NCBI RefSeq assembly: GCF_001411805.1
Contig: NZ_CP007212.1
Coordinates: forward strand, 248,001 to 312,000
DNA from: Burkholderia plantarii
GTDB taxonomy: Bacteria > Pseudomonadota > Gammaproteobacteria > Burkholderiales > Burkholderiaceae
Length of the DNA: 64,000 bases
Direction of reading: 5' to 3'
Shown here in pieces: positions 27,737-37,361 of this stretch. Numbering within the stretch: the first letter of the stretch is position 1; every line of letters begins with the position of its first letter. Under the pieces are notes generated by a model, which did no database searches, was not told where the DNA came from, and saw only the letters and a program-made list of their open reading frames with translations. Made by a program: the position numbers and the translations under genes.

Positions 27737-28834
27737 TCAGGCCTTGTCCTGCACCACGCCGCGGCGGATCTGGTCCAGCTCGATCGATTCGAACAGCGCC
27801 TTGAAGTTGCCCTCGCCGAAGCCCTGGTTGCCCTTGCGCTGAATGATCTCGAAGAAGATCGGGCCGATCTGGTTCTCGGTGAAGATCTGCAGCAGCAGGT
27901 CGTCGTGCGCGCCGTCGATCAGGATCTTGCGGCGGCGCAGCTCGTCGAGCGGTTCGCCGTGGTTCGGAATGCGGCGGTTGACGAGTTCGTAATAGGTGTC
28001 GATCGTGTCGAGCAGCGTGACGGCCTGGCCGCGCAGGCCGTCCACCGTGCCGTAGATGTCCCCGGTGCCGAGCGCGATGTGCTGGATGCCTTCGCCGCGA
28101 TACGCGTCGAGGTATTCCTGGATCTGGCCCGGCGTATCCGAACCTTCCTCGTTGATCGGGATCCGGATCTTGCCGCACGGCGAGGTCATCGCCTTCGACT
28201 TCACGCCCGTCACCTTGCCCTCGATGTCGAAGTAGCGCACTTCGCGGAAGTTGAACAGCCGCTCGTAGAATTCGGCCCATTCGCCCATCCGGCCGCGATG
28301 CACGTTGTGCGTGAGGTGATCGATGTAGGTGAGGCCGTGGCCGACGGGCGCCGGGTCCGCGCCCGGGATCGGCTCGAAATCGACGTCGTAGATGCCGATG
28401 TCGCCGATGGTGCCCGGCGCCGCGCCGTGCTTGCCGCGCCAGCGGTCGACGAAATAGATCAGCGAATCGCCGATGCCCTTGATCGCCGGGATGTTCAGCT
28501 CCATCGGGCCGGTCTTGTTGTCGAAGCCCCAGGCGCCCAGTTCGAGCGCGCGGCGGTAGGCCTGCGCCGCGTCGCGCACGCGGAACGCGATCGCGCAGAT
28601 CGACGGGCCGTGCAGCCGCGCGAAGCGCTGCGCGAACGAGTCCGGCTCGGCGTTGACGATGAAGTTGATCTCGCCCTGGCGGTACAGCGTGACGTCCTTG
28701 TGCCGGTGCCGCGCGATCGCGGTGAAGCCCATCCGCTCGAACAGCTGGCCGAGCGCCTTCGGATCGGGCGCCGTGTATTCGATGAATTCGAAGCCGTCGG
28801 TGCCGACGGGGTTGTCCCAGGTGGGAATCTGCAT
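27737..28834 (-). CDS. hppD: 4-hydroxyphenylpyruvate dioxygenase
   Basis: This 365-aa enzyme converts 4-hydroxyphenylpyruvate to homogentisate in tyrosine catabolism. The iron ligands are visible: His173 in IDHLTHNV, His252 in GIQHIAL and Glu329 in FFEIIQRKG. Length and the duplicated vicinal-oxygen-chelate layout are standard. It is divergently transcribed from an Lrp/AsnC regulator gene, the usual arrangement for a locally controlled amino-acid catabolic gene. No hmgA or fah homologue lies in the window. Confidence 0.96.
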   Translation of the reverse strand: MQIPTWDNPVGTDGFEFIEYTAPDPKALGQLFERMGFTAIARHRHKDVTLYRQGEINFIVNAEPDSFAQRFARLHGPSICAIAFRVRDAAQAYRRALELGAWGFDNKTGPMELNIPAIKGIGDSLIYFVDRWRGKHGAAPGTIGDIGIYDVDFEPIPGADPAPVGHGLTYIDHLTHNVHRGRMGEWAEFYERLFNFREVRYFDIEGKVTGVKSKAMTSPCGKIRIPINEEGSDTPGQIQEYLDAYRGEGIQHIALGTGDIYGTVDGLRGQAVTLLDTIDTYYELVNRRIPNHGEPLDELRRRKILIDGAHDDLLLQIFTENQIGPIFFEIIQRKGNQGFGEGNFKALFESIELDQIRRGVVQDKA

Positions 28835-29004
28835 GGTGCTCGTCTCCGGTATTGGCTCGCGTCGCCGATCATGGGGGCGGCAGTGGGGCCGCCGCGTGCG
28901 AAACAGTGTAGGCGCGCGGCACCGGCAATTACTTGCGAAATTAATCGCGCATCGCTACGATTGCGCAAGTTTTGTCCAAACAAATCACGAAATTGGGGTG
29001 GAAA

Positions 29005-29514
29005 ATGGCGCGTGTCGAACTCGACACCATCGATCGCCGCATCCTGGCGATCCTGCAGGAGAACGGACGCCTGTCGAACCAGGAGATCGCCGAGCGCGTG
29101 AACCTGTCGCCGAGCCCGTGCCTGCGGCGCATCCGGCGCCTGGAGGAGATGGGCGTGATCACCGGCTATGTCGCGCTGCTGGATCCGAAGCAACTCGGGC
29201 TCGACCTGCTCGCCTACATCAGCGTGCGGCTCGAGAAGCGTGGTGGCGCGGCGGCGCCGGCCGACGGCGGCGCGCGGGCCGGCACCACGCACGCCGACCG
29301 GTTTCGCGTGGCCGTGCAGGCCTGGCCCGAGGTGGTGGCCTGCCACGCGATGACGGGCGACATGGATTACCTGCTGCGCGTGCAGGTGGAGGACATGGCG
29401 CATTTCTCGCGCTTCGTGCAGGACCAGCTGCTGCACCATCCGTCGGTGGTGGACGTGCGCACGAGCTTCGCGCTCGAGAGCTTCAAGGAGACCACGGCGC
29501 TGCCGATCCGCTGA
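29005..29514 (+). CDS. Lrp/AsnC-family transcriptional regulator
   Basis: This 169-aa protein has an N-terminal helix-turn-helix (LDTIDRRILAILQENGRLSNQEIAERVNL split over residues 5-33) and a RAM ligand-binding domain (YLLRVQVEDMAHF). The start is the ATG after GGGGTGG; a TTG 11 codons earlier is less likely. Between the strands LEKR and HADRF lies an Ala/Gly-rich insert of roughly ten residues not usual in the family. Divergence from hppD suggests it controls that gene in response to an aromatic amino acid; the ligand is inferred. Confidence 0.92.
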   Translation: MARVELDTIDRRILAILQENGRLSNQEIAERVNLSPSPCLRRIRRLEEMGVITGYVALLDPKQLGLDLLAYISVRLEKRGGAAAPADGGARAGTTHADRFRVAVQAWPEVVACHAMTGDMDYLLRVQVEDMAHFSRFVQDQLLHHPSVVDVRTSFALESFKETTALPIR

Positions 29515-29540
29515 GCCGGCCGTCGGCGGCACGGAAATGA

Positions 29541-29576
29541 AAAACGGGCGGCCCGACGAAGCGGGCCGCCCGTTGT
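29541..29576. terminator. bidirectional terminator between the Lrp-type and GNAT genes
   Basis: AACGGGCGGCCCG (29543-29555) pairs perfectly with 29562-29574 around ACGAAG. It has As upstream, few Ts downstream, and sits between convergent genes. Confidence 0.75.
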
Positions 29577-29607
29577 CGCTGGCGGTCGCGGCGGCGCGGC
29601 GCCGGAA

Positions 29608-30255
29608 TCAGGCGGCGATGCCGGCCGGCAGCAGCGATTCGAAAATCTGGGTCGCGCGGCGCGCCTGGCGCTTCATCGCGTAGTCGAACACGGCCGCCTG
29701 CTCCTGCAGCATCTCGGCGATGATCGTCGACTGATCGGCGGGCGGCAGCGACAGGTAGGCGTCGGCCTCGCCGCAGGCGTATTCGATCCGCATGCCCGAC
29801 TTCTTCGCGATATGCATCATCGTCGCGTTGCGCGACAGGCAATGCATGTAGAGCGTCGAGACCTGCGTGTTGCGGCTGCGGATCGACGCGCGCTCGAACA
29901 GCTTCGAGCCGACGCCCTGGCCGCGCGCCGATTCGAGGACCGACACGCCGAACTCGGCCGTGCGCTTGTCGCCGTCGTCGGGCAGGTAGGCCAGATGGCC
30001 GACGCCGACCAGCTCGAGGGCGTGGTCGAACACGCCGAACACGGTGTCGCGGCCAAAATCGATGGTGCGGACGTAGTTCTCGAGCACGTGATCCGGCACG
30101 GACTGGCCGAAGCGAAGCAGGCGATCGTCGTCGTCGAGCGCGAGAAAGTGCGTGAGCATCGACTCACGATCCGTGGATGCCAGTTCCCTGACGAGAACCG
30201 GTGCCTGCCCGACGTTGCCGATCGGGGCGGCAGGGCGGAGAGGGTGCGCGTTCAT
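29608..30255 (-). CDS. GNAT-family N-acetyltransferase
   Basis: This 215-aa protein has a GNAT core: beta-strand segment VGVGHLAYLPDD, then acetyl-CoA-binding ARGQGVGSKLFERA. It probably acetylates a small molecule or protein; the substrate is unknown. The start at 30255 has GAGGA upstream; a longer frame from 30303 lacks one. The C-terminal about 40 residues (ADQSTIIAEMLQEQ onward) form a helical extension beyond the fold. The IS110-family element is inserted in its upstream region, which may affect expression. Confidence 0.88.
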   Translation of the reverse strand: MNAHPLRPAAPIGNVGQAPVLVRELASTDRESMLTHFLALDDDDRLLRFGQSVPDHVLENYVRTIDFGRDTVFGVFDHALELVGVGHLAYLPDDGDKRTAEFGVSVLESARGQGVGSKLFERASIRSRNTQVSTLYMHCLSRNATMMHIAKKSGMRIEYACGEADAYLSLPPADQSTIIAEMLQEQAAVFDYAMKRQARRATQIFESLLPAGIAA

Positions 30256-30504
30256 CGTGGGTTCCTCAAGGACCAAACAGCCGGTTGTGCAATGCAGCAG
30301 CATTCTAACCGAACGGTACCGGTCTCATAAGGGAAAACCCGTAGAAATATCGAGCGATAGTTCTAGTTAAGCGAAACGATCTCCGAAGCTGTTGATTTCA
30401 AAGCAATCACTATTTCATCCGATGAAATTTGACCTGTGACGCCGCCGCAACGATCGGCGTGGGAGCCGCGCCGTGGACGCCACCCCGGGTCGTGCCGCTT
30501 GTAT

Positions 30505-31662
<1,158 letters not shown>

Positions 31663-31678
31663 CTCGAGACACGGTTAC

Positions 31679-32305
31679 TCAGGCCTTGCGCGACGGCTCC
31701 GCGCCCTCGCCGCCGAGCCCGCGCTCGATCAGTGCGATCACCTGCTCGGCGAAGTCGCGATAGCCGAGACGGCCGCCCGGCTTCAGCCAGGTGAAGGTCC
31801 AGTTGATCATGCCGAATACCATCATCGTGACGGCGGTCTGGTTCTCGCGCGACACGCGCCCCGGGTAGGCGCGCTCGATCTGGCGCGTGAACGCGGCGAC
31901 GATGTCGCGCTGCCGGTCGAGGATCACCTGCCGCTGGGTGTTCTCCAGGTATTTCACGTCGTTGAGCAGCGCGACGTGCCGGCTGTGCGAGGTTTCGTAT
32001 TCGGCGAGGAACGCGCGAATCAGCTCCGCGAACGCCTCGCGCTCGCCCAGCCCGCGCCGCTGGCTGGTCCCCTCGACCTCCGCGATGATCAGCATCAGCC
32101 GCTTTGTGTAGCGGTCGAGCAGGTCGAACAGGATCGCTTCCTTGCTTTCGTAGTAGTGGTAGAGACGCGCCTTCGAGGTGCCGCTCGCGGCAGCGAGATC
32201 GGTCATCGAGGTGCTCGGGTAGCTGGTGTGCGCGAATTTCCCGGCGGCGAGATCGAGGATCTGCTCGCGCTGGGATTCGTGGTCGGGCGCTCGGGTGCGG
32301 GCCAT
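31679..32305 (-). CDS. paaR: TetR-family repressor, probably PaaR of the phenylacetate pathway
   Basis: This 208-aa protein has a TetR N-terminal helix-turn-helix (MTDLAAASGTSKARLYHYYESKEAI at about 33-57, written here as MTDLAAASGTSK and ARLYHYYESKEAI) and an all-helical ligand domain with WTFTWLKPGG near the end. In Burkholderia cenocepacia a TetR-type PaaR represses paa genes and responds to phenylacetyl-CoA. Gene context and a matching operator before paaA support the same role here. It lies 69 nt after the DUF1835 gene. The IS110 element abuts its stop codon but leaves the frame intact. Confidence 0.85.
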   Translation of the reverse strand: MARTRAPDHESQREQILDLAAGKFAHTSYPSTSMTDLAAASGTSKARLYHYYESKEAILFDLLDRYTKRLMLIIAEVEGTSQRRGLGEREAFAELIRAFLAEYETSHSRHVALLNDVKYLENTQRQVILDRQRDIVAAFTRQIERAYPGRVSRENQTAVTMMVFGMINWTFTWLKPGGRLGYRDFAEQVIALIERGLGGEGAEPSRKA

Positions 32306-32374
32306 GGCGTCGGTGGAGTCGGATCGGGGCGGCGGGGCGGCCGCAGTGGACGAAGGGAACGGGGGCGCGAGCGG

Positions 32375-33196
32375 TCAGGGCAGCGCGGCGGCCGGCGCCG
32401 CGCGCAGCGAGGCCGTGCGCAGATTGTCGGGGCCGGACTCGCCGCCGCGCAGTTCGAGCCGGCCCGCGGCGGCCAGCTCGCGGCAGCGCCAGAACGCGAT
32501 GCTGTCGCTGATGCCGAGGTGGCCGCGATTGGCGAGCCCGATGACCGCGCCGACCACGCGCGCGGCCGGCGTCCAGGCTTCGCCTGCCTGATCGAGCGCG
32601 AGCGCGTCGATGTCGGTGTAGTGCCCGCTCTTGAACGTGTTGTCGATCCAGTAGCGCAGCTCGGCGTTGACTTGCTTGGCTTCCTGCCATTCGAGCGCGA
32701 GCCGGCTGATGCGCAGCACCGAGATCGGCGCCGCCTCGGGCAGCTTCGCGCCGAGCTGTCCGGGGCCGAACATGCCGACCGAAACGGCGGCCTCGCGGCC
32801 GGGCGGATGCTCGCGCGGGCCGAGATCGGCGGCCGACAGCCGGACTTCGTTGAGCCGCTGCGGCGCGTGGCGCAGATGATAGGCGATGCGGCGCAGCATC
32901 AACTGGTCGGCCGCGCTCTGCGCATGCCAGATCACCACCTGGCCGGAGCCGGCCGCGAGCCGGGAGAGCTTGTCGAGCTCGCCGGCGAGCCGCGCGTCCC
33001 AGTCGGACGGCGTGTCGGCGAAGATCCGTTCCCAGAACGCGGCGCGCAGCTCGGGCGCGTCGTCGATGCCGCGCAGCGGGCCGACGGCCAGATCGTCGAG
33101 GAGTTCGACCACGGTATCGTCGCGGCCGGCGGCGGCCAGCGCGGCGCGCAGCGATTCGGCGGCGGAACCGCCGACGGTGACATGAAGAGTGCTCAT
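32375..33196 (-). CDS. DUF1835/DUF3658 domain protein
   Basis: This 273-aa protein opens with LHVTVGGSAAESLRAAL and continues VVELLDDLAVGPL, the DUF1835 pattern. The C-terminal half (ALEWQEAKQVNAELRYWID and later GHLGISDSIAFWRCREL) matches the companion DUF3658 region. Function is unknown for the family. It sits between paaE and the TetR gene on the same strand and may be co-transcribed with the regulator. No clear ribosome-binding site precedes its ATG, and a terminator-like hairpin ends only about 20 nt upstream. Confidence 0.85.
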   Translation of the reverse strand: MSTLHVTVGGSAAESLRAALAAAGRDDTVVELLDDLAVGPLRGIDDAPELRAAFWERIFADTPSDWDARLAGELDKLSRLAAGSGQVVIWHAQSAADQLMLRRIAYHLRHAPQRLNEVRLSAADLGPREHPPGREAAVSVGMFGPGQLGAKLPEAAPISVLRISRLALEWQEAKQVNAELRYWIDNTFKSGHYTDIDALALDQAGEAWTPAARVVGAVIGLANRGHLGISDSIAFWRCRELAAAGRLELRGGESGPDNLRTASLRAAPAAALP

Positions 33197-33205
33197 CAGC
33201 GAGAG

Positions 33206-33268
33206 ATCAACGAAAAAGGGCCGCTTTCGGCCGGATTCGCGGACCCGGCTCGAAAAGCGGCCCCTAGT
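33206..33268 (-). terminator. terminator hairpin at the end of the paa operon
   Basis: On the minus strand AGGGGCCGCTTTTCG pairs imperfectly with CGAAAGCGGCCCT around a second GC-rich stem, and five T follow. It lies between paaE and the DUF1835 gene. Confidence 0.75.
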
Positions 33269-33281
33269 GTAAGCGAGATGT

Positions 33282-33307
33282 CCGGTCGCGAGATATCTCG
33301 CGACCGG
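33282..33307. promoter_or_regulatory. perfect 26-bp palindrome
   Basis: CCGGTCGCGAGAT is followed directly by its exact reverse complement with no spacer. On the minus strand a TACACT -10-like hexamer lies some 15 nt downstream. It could be an operator for the DUF1835-TetR transcript; the protein that would bind is unknown. Confidence 0.45.
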
Positions 33308-33323
33308 TGCGTCGCGCGGTATC

Positions 33324-34412
33324 TCAGCGCTCGTCGAAGCTCACCACCACGCGCTCGCTGACCGGATGGCACTGGCAGGTCAGCACGAATCCGTCGCGCA
33401 CTTCCTGTTCCTCCAGCGTGTAATTCTTGTCCATCCGCACCTCGCCTTCCACCACCTTCGCGCGGCAGGTGCAGCAGACGCCGCCCTTGCAGGCATATGG
33501 CAGCGCAAGGCCGGCGCGCAGGCCGACGTCGAGCAGGCTCACGCCCTCGTAGGGCAGGCGCAGCTTGCGCGTCTTGCCGTCGAGCACGATCTCGAGCGCG
33601 GCGGCCGGCGTCGCTTCGGTGATCTCCACGGCCGGCGCGCCGGCCTGCGGCAGCGGCGTGCCGAAACGCTCGACGTGGATCCGCCCGCGCGCCACGCCGG
33701 CCGCGCCGAGCGCCGCCTCGGCCGCGTCCATCATCGGCGCCGGGCCGCAGATGAACGCCTCGTCGATCGAGGCGGCCGGCACCAGCGTGTTCAGGAACGC
33801 CGCGCATTTCGGCTGGTCGAGCACGCCGTTGAACAGCTCGACGTCCTGGAGCTCGTCGGACAATACGTGGTAGAGCACGAAGCGCTGCATGAAACGGTTC
33901 TTCAGGTCTTCGAGCTGCTCGGCAAACATGATCGAATCGACGCTGCGGTTGCCGTAGATCAGCGTGAACGTGCTGCGCGGCTCGAGTTCGAGCGTGGTGC
34001 GTGCGATCGCGAGCACCGGCGTGATACCCGAGCCGCCCGAGAACGCCACGTAGTGCTTGCCGTGCTCGGCGTTCAGGTGCGTGAAGAAGCGGCCGTCCGG
34101 CGTCATCACGTCGATCGTGTGGCCGGCCTTCAGCGTGTCGAACGCGAAGTTCGAGAAGCGCCCGCCGCGCACGCGCTTGATGCCGATCCGCAGCTCGCCG
34201 TCGCGGTCGTAATCGGTGGTGCCGACGCAGATCGAATACGAGCGGCGGGTTTCCTCGCCGTCGATCTGCGTCTTGAGCGTGACGAACTGGCCCTGCGTGA
34301 AGCGGAACTGTTCGCGCAGCTCGGCGGGGACCTCGAACGAGACCGTCACCGCGTCGGCGGTCTCGGGTCGCACGTCGCGGATGCGCAGCGGGTGAAATTG
34401 CGGAGTCGCCAT
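33324..34412 (-). CDS. paaE: phenylacetyl-CoA epoxidase reductase subunit
   Basis: This 362-aa flavoprotein feeds electrons from NADPH to the PaaABC oxygenase. The N-terminal FAD domain has RRSYSICVG, the NAD domain has AFSGGSGITPVLAI, and the C-terminal plant-type ferredoxin has the cysteines of YACKGGVCCTCRAKV. It starts one base after the paaD stop, so translation is coupled. It is the last gene of the operon, and a terminator follows. Confidence 0.96.
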   Translation of the reverse strand: MATPQFHPLRIRDVRPETADAVTVSFEVPAELREQFRFTQGQFVTLKTQIDGEETRRSYSICVGTTDYDRDGELRIGIKRVRGGRFSNFAFDTLKAGHTIDVMTPDGRFFTHLNAEHGKHYVAFSGGSGITPVLAIARTTLELEPRSTFTLIYGNRSVDSIMFAEQLEDLKNRFMQRFVLYHVLSDELQDVELFNGVLDQPKCAAFLNTLVPAASIDEAFICGPAPMMDAAEAALGAAGVARGRIHVERFGTPLPQAGAPAVEITEATPAAALEIVLDGKTRKLRLPYEGVSLLDVGLRAGLALPYACKGGVCCTCRAKVVEGEVRMDKNYTLEEQEVRDGFVLTCQCHPVSERVVVSFDER

Positions 34413-34413
34413 G

Positions 34414-35001
34414 TCAGTAGGGCTTGAAGTAGTCGAAGGGTTCGCGGCAGTCGAGGCAGCGGTACAGCGCCTTGCAGGCGGTCGACGCGAACTGCGCGAG
34501 CCGCTCGGTGTGGCGCGAACCGCAGCGCGGGCAGGCCGGGGCGGCGGCCGGCTTCGGCGCGAAGCGGATCACTTTCACGGCGGCGGGCCGGGCCCCGCTC
34601 GCGTCGCCGGAAGCCGCCGCGTTGCCGCTCCCGCAGGTACCGACGGGCGGCGCGATGCCGTAGGCGCGCAGCTTCTCGCGCGCGGCCTCGGTGATCCAGT
34701 CGGTGGTCCAGGCCGGCGACAGCACCGTGACGATCCGGCAGGGCGGCACGCCGGCGCGGTCGAGCGCGGCGCCGATGTCCTCGGCGATCTGCGACATCGC
34801 CGGACAACCGGAGTAGGTCGGCGTGATCACGACCTCGATCGTCGCGTCGGCCGCGCGCCGGATCTCGCGCAGGATGCCGAGCTCGCCGATCGAGACGACC
34901 GGGATCTCCGGGTCCGGCACCGTGTCGAGCGCGGCGCGCACGCGCGCGAGTTCGGCATCGGTCAAGGCGGCGGCATCGACGGAAGCGGGCAGCGCGGACA
35001 T
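34414..35001 (-). CDS. paaD: phenylacetyl-CoA epoxidase maturation protein
   Basis: This 195-aa protein has an N-terminal MIP18/DUF59 domain (VPDPEIPVVSIGELGIL, TPTYSGCPAM) and a C-terminal zinc ribbon with paired cysteines (CPRCGSRHT and YRCLDCREPFDYFKPY). PaaD helps assemble the metal centre of the complex rather than acting in the reaction. The linker between domains is longer and Ala/Gly-rich here. AGGAGAG precedes the ATG at 35001. Confidence 0.95.
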   Translation of the reverse strand: MSALPASVDAAALTDAELARVRAALDTVPDPEIPVVSIGELGILREIRRAADATIEVVITPTYSGCPAMSQIAEDIGAALDRAGVPPCRIVTVLSPAWTTDWITEAAREKLRAYGIAPPVGTCGSGNAAASGDASGARPAAVKVIRFAPKPAAAPACPRCGSRHTERLAQFASTACKALYRCLDCREPFDYFKPY

Positions 35002-35039
35002 CGTGATTTCTCTCCTGATGAGTGCAGGCGCCGGGGGGG

Positions 35040-35846
35040 TCACCAGCTCGCGCCCGGATGCTGGCGCGCGAGGCTCTGCATCTGCGCGAGCAGGAAGCCC
35101 ATGTGCTCGGAATGCTCGCCGTGCCGGCCGGTCGTCACGTAGGCGACCGGCGCCGGCGCGACCAGCGTCGCCTCGGCGAGCGCGGCATCGACGTCGGCGC
35201 GCCAGGCCGCCTCGAGCGTGTCGGCCGCCGGCGCGATGCCGGCCGCCGCGACCTCGCGCTCGACCGCGTCGGCCACGAAGCACTCGCGCGTGTAGGGCAT
35301 CAGGTAGTCGAGCGCGGCCTGCGCCCGGCGGTGCGATTCGTCGGTGCCATCGCCAAAGCGGATCAGCCATTCGCGCGCGTGATGCTCGTGGTAGCGCGTT
35401 TCCTTGATCGACTTCGCGGCGATCGCGGCCAGTTGCGGATCGGCCGAGGTTTCGAGCGCCGTCCACAGGTGCAGCATCAGCGTCGCGTAGAGGAAGTTGC
35501 GCACGATCGTGACGGCGTAGTCGTTGCTCGCATGTGCGGTGCCGCTCAGCGGTCCGTAGTGCGGCAGCTCGACCAGCGTCAGGTTCGTGAACTCGCGCTC
35601 GGTGCGGAAGTACGCGTAGTCGTCCTCGGTCCGGGTCGCGCCGCGCAGCGCGTGTTCGAGGTCGGCCGCATGCGCGTAGAGCAGCCGGGCCTGGCCGATC
35701 AGGTCCAGGCTCATGTTGGTCAGCGCGATGTCCTCTTCGAGGATCGGGCCGTGCCCGCACCACTCGGCGTTGCGCTGACCGAGGATCAACGCGGTGTCGG
35801 CGAGGCGCAGCACGTAGGACAGATGGGAGGCCGGGGTCGTCGTCAT
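35040..35846 (-). CDS. paaC: phenylacetyl-CoA epoxidase structural subunit
   Basis: This 268-aa ferritin-like protein is the non-catalytic partner of PaaA. It has the conserved opening LRLADTALILGQRNAEWCGHGPILEEDIALTN, recorded in pieces as ADTALILGQRNAEW and GHGPILEEDIAL, and a Tyr-His-rich helix KETRYHEHHAREWLIRFGDGT. It lies 7 nt after paaB and 38 nt before paaD. Confidence 0.96.
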   Translation of the reverse strand: MTTTPASHLSYVLRLADTALILGQRNAEWCGHGPILEEDIALTNMSLDLIGQARLLYAHAADLEHALRGATRTEDDYAYFRTEREFTNLTLVELPHYGPLSGTAHASNDYAVTIVRNFLYATLMLHLWTALETSADPQLAAIAAKSIKETRYHEHHAREWLIRFGDGTDESHRRAQAALDYLMPYTRECFVADAVEREVAAAGIAPAADTLEAAWRADVDAALAEATLVAPAPVAYVTTGRHGEHSEHMGFLLAQMQSLARQHPGASW

Positions 35847-35853
35847 CGCGGGC

Positions 35854-36138
35854 TCACATGTGGTTGACTTCGTCGGGCAGCGTGTAGAACGTCGGATGGC
35901 GGTAGATCTTGTCGCCGGCCGGTTCGAACAGCTCCGCCTTCTCGTTCGGATCGGACGCCGTGATCGCGGCCGACGGCACCACCCAGATGCTCACGCCTTC
36001 CTGGCGGCGCGTGTAGACGTCGCGGGCCATGCGCAGCGCCATCGACGCATCGACGGCGTGCAGACTGCCGCAGTGCTTGTGGTCGAGCCCCTGCTTGCTG
36101 CGCACGAACACTTCCCAGATCGGCCATTCCTGTTTCAT
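35854..36138 (-). CDS. paaB: phenylacetyl-CoA epoxidase subunit B
   Basis: This 94-aa protein is the small bridging subunit of the complex and has the usual family length. The conserved opening reads WPIWEVFVRSKQGLDHKHCGS, recorded as WPIWEVFVRSKQGL plus HKHCGSLHA, and the C-terminus keeps DKIYRHPTFY. The ribosome-binding site is AGGAGAAACGCA. It follows paaA by 38 nt. Confidence 0.96.
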   Translation of the reverse strand: MKQEWPIWEVFVRSKQGLDHKHCGSLHAVDASMALRMARDVYTRRQEGVSIWVVPSAAITASDPNEKAELFEPAGDKIYRHPTFYTLPDEVNHM

Positions 36139-36176
36139 TGCGTTTCTCCTGAATCGAATTCGAAGGGGGGCGGGCG

Positions 36177-37178
36177 TCAGGCGGCTTGCCGTTCGGCGCG
36201 GCCCGCGCGCTTGTCGGCATGGGCGAGCGCGGCCTCGCGGACCCAGGCGCCGTCGTCGTGGGCCTTGACGCGCGTGGCGAGCCGCTCGCGGTTGCAGGGG
36301 CCGTCACCGTTGACGACGCGCCAGAATTCGTCCCAGTCGATCGTGCCGTAGTCGTGGTGGCCGCGCGCCTCGTTCCACTTCAGGTCCGGGTCGGGGAACG
36401 TCACGCCGAGCACCTTCGCCTGCTCGACCGCCGCGTCGACGAATTTCTGGCGTAGGTCGTCGTTCGAGATCCGCTTGATCCCCCATTTCGCCGACTGGTT
36501 GCTGTGGACCGAATTGGCATCGCTCGGGCCGAACATCATCAGCACCGGCCACCACCAGCGGTTCACGGCCTGCTGCACCATCTCGCGCTGCGCCGGCGTG
36601 CCGGCCATCATCGCGAGCAGTGCGTCGAAGCCCTGGCGCTGGTGGAACGATTCCTCCTTGCAGATGCGGATCATCGCGCGCGCATAGGGGCCGTAGGTGC
36701 AGCGGCAGAGGGGGATCTGGTTCATGATCGCGGCGCCGTCGACGAGCCAGCCGATCACGCCGACGTCGGCCCAGTCCGGTGTCGGGTAGTTGAAGATGCT
36801 CGAATACTTGGCCTTGCCGGCGTGCAGCGCGTTGACGAGCGCGTCGCGCGACACGCCGAGCGTCTCGGCCGCGCTATACAGATAGAGCCCGTGGCCGGCC
36901 TCATCCTGTACCTTGGCGAGCAGGATCGCCTTGCGCTTCAGGCTCGGCGCGCGCGTGATCCAGTTGCCCTCCGGCAGCATGCCGACGATCTCGGAATGGG
37001 CGTGCTGCGAGATCTGGCGGACCAGCGTCTTGCGATAGGCGTCGGGCATCCAGTCCTGCGGCTCGATCTTGCCGTCGGCGGAGATGACTGCGTCGAAGCG
37101 CGCCTGTTCGGGCGCGGCGCTGACCGGTTCGCCGGCGGGGGCGGCTTGGCCGGGTAGGTCGAGGGATTGCGTGTACAT
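36177..37178 (-). CDS. paaA: phenylacetyl-CoA epoxidase catalytic subunit
   Basis: This 333-aa diiron protein epoxidises the ring of phenylacetyl-CoA. The ferritin-like four-helix bundle carries the metal-ligand segments [14 protein letters not shown] and [12 protein letters not shown]. The start at MYTQSLDL is preferred; an in-frame ATG 45 nt upstream lies in the promoter next to the operator. It is the first gene of paaABCDE. The aromatic-CoA ligase and the downstream isomerase and hydrolase genes are not in the window. Confidence 0.96.
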   Translation of the reverse strand: MYTQSLDLPGQAAPAGEPVSAAPEQARFDAVISADGKIEPQDWMPDAYRKTLVRQISQHAHSEIVGMLPEGNWITRAPSLKRKAILLAKVQDEAGHGLYLYSAAETLGVSRDALVNALHAGKAKYSSIFNYPTPDWADVGVIGWLVDGAAIMNQIPLCRCTYGPYARAMIRICKEESFHQRQGFDALLAMMAGTPAQREMVQQAVNRWWWPVLMMFGPSDANSVHSNQSAKWGIKRISNDDLRQKFVDAAVEQAKVLGVTFPDPDLKWNEARGHHDYGTIDWDEFWRVVNGDGPCNRERLATRVKAHDDGAWVREAALAHADKRAGRAERQAA

Positions 37179-37211
37179 GGCAAACGTCTCGTGCGGGATG
37201 AGGTGGATCAA

Positions 37212-37237
37212 AGTATAAATCAACCGTCCGGTCGGTT
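37212..37237 (-). promoter_or_regulatory. paaA promoter with PaaR-type operator
   Basis: AACCGTCCGGTCGGTT (37222-37237) is an inverted repeat with a single mismatched pair. It directly abuts a -10-like TATACT (37212-37217, minus strand), 34 nt upstream of paaA. A TetR-type repressor bound here would block RNA polymerase. The TetR gene at 31679 is the natural candidate. Confidence 0.7.
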
Positions 37238-37361
37238 AATTAATTTTTCGAGAAAGGGAAAATCGGCTGGATGGTGGGGAGCGAGGGCCGCTTCGGGCGA
37301 CCGCGGCGTGGCGTGGATATCGGGCACAATCGGTATCTTTCCCGTCGTGCGCTATCGAATC

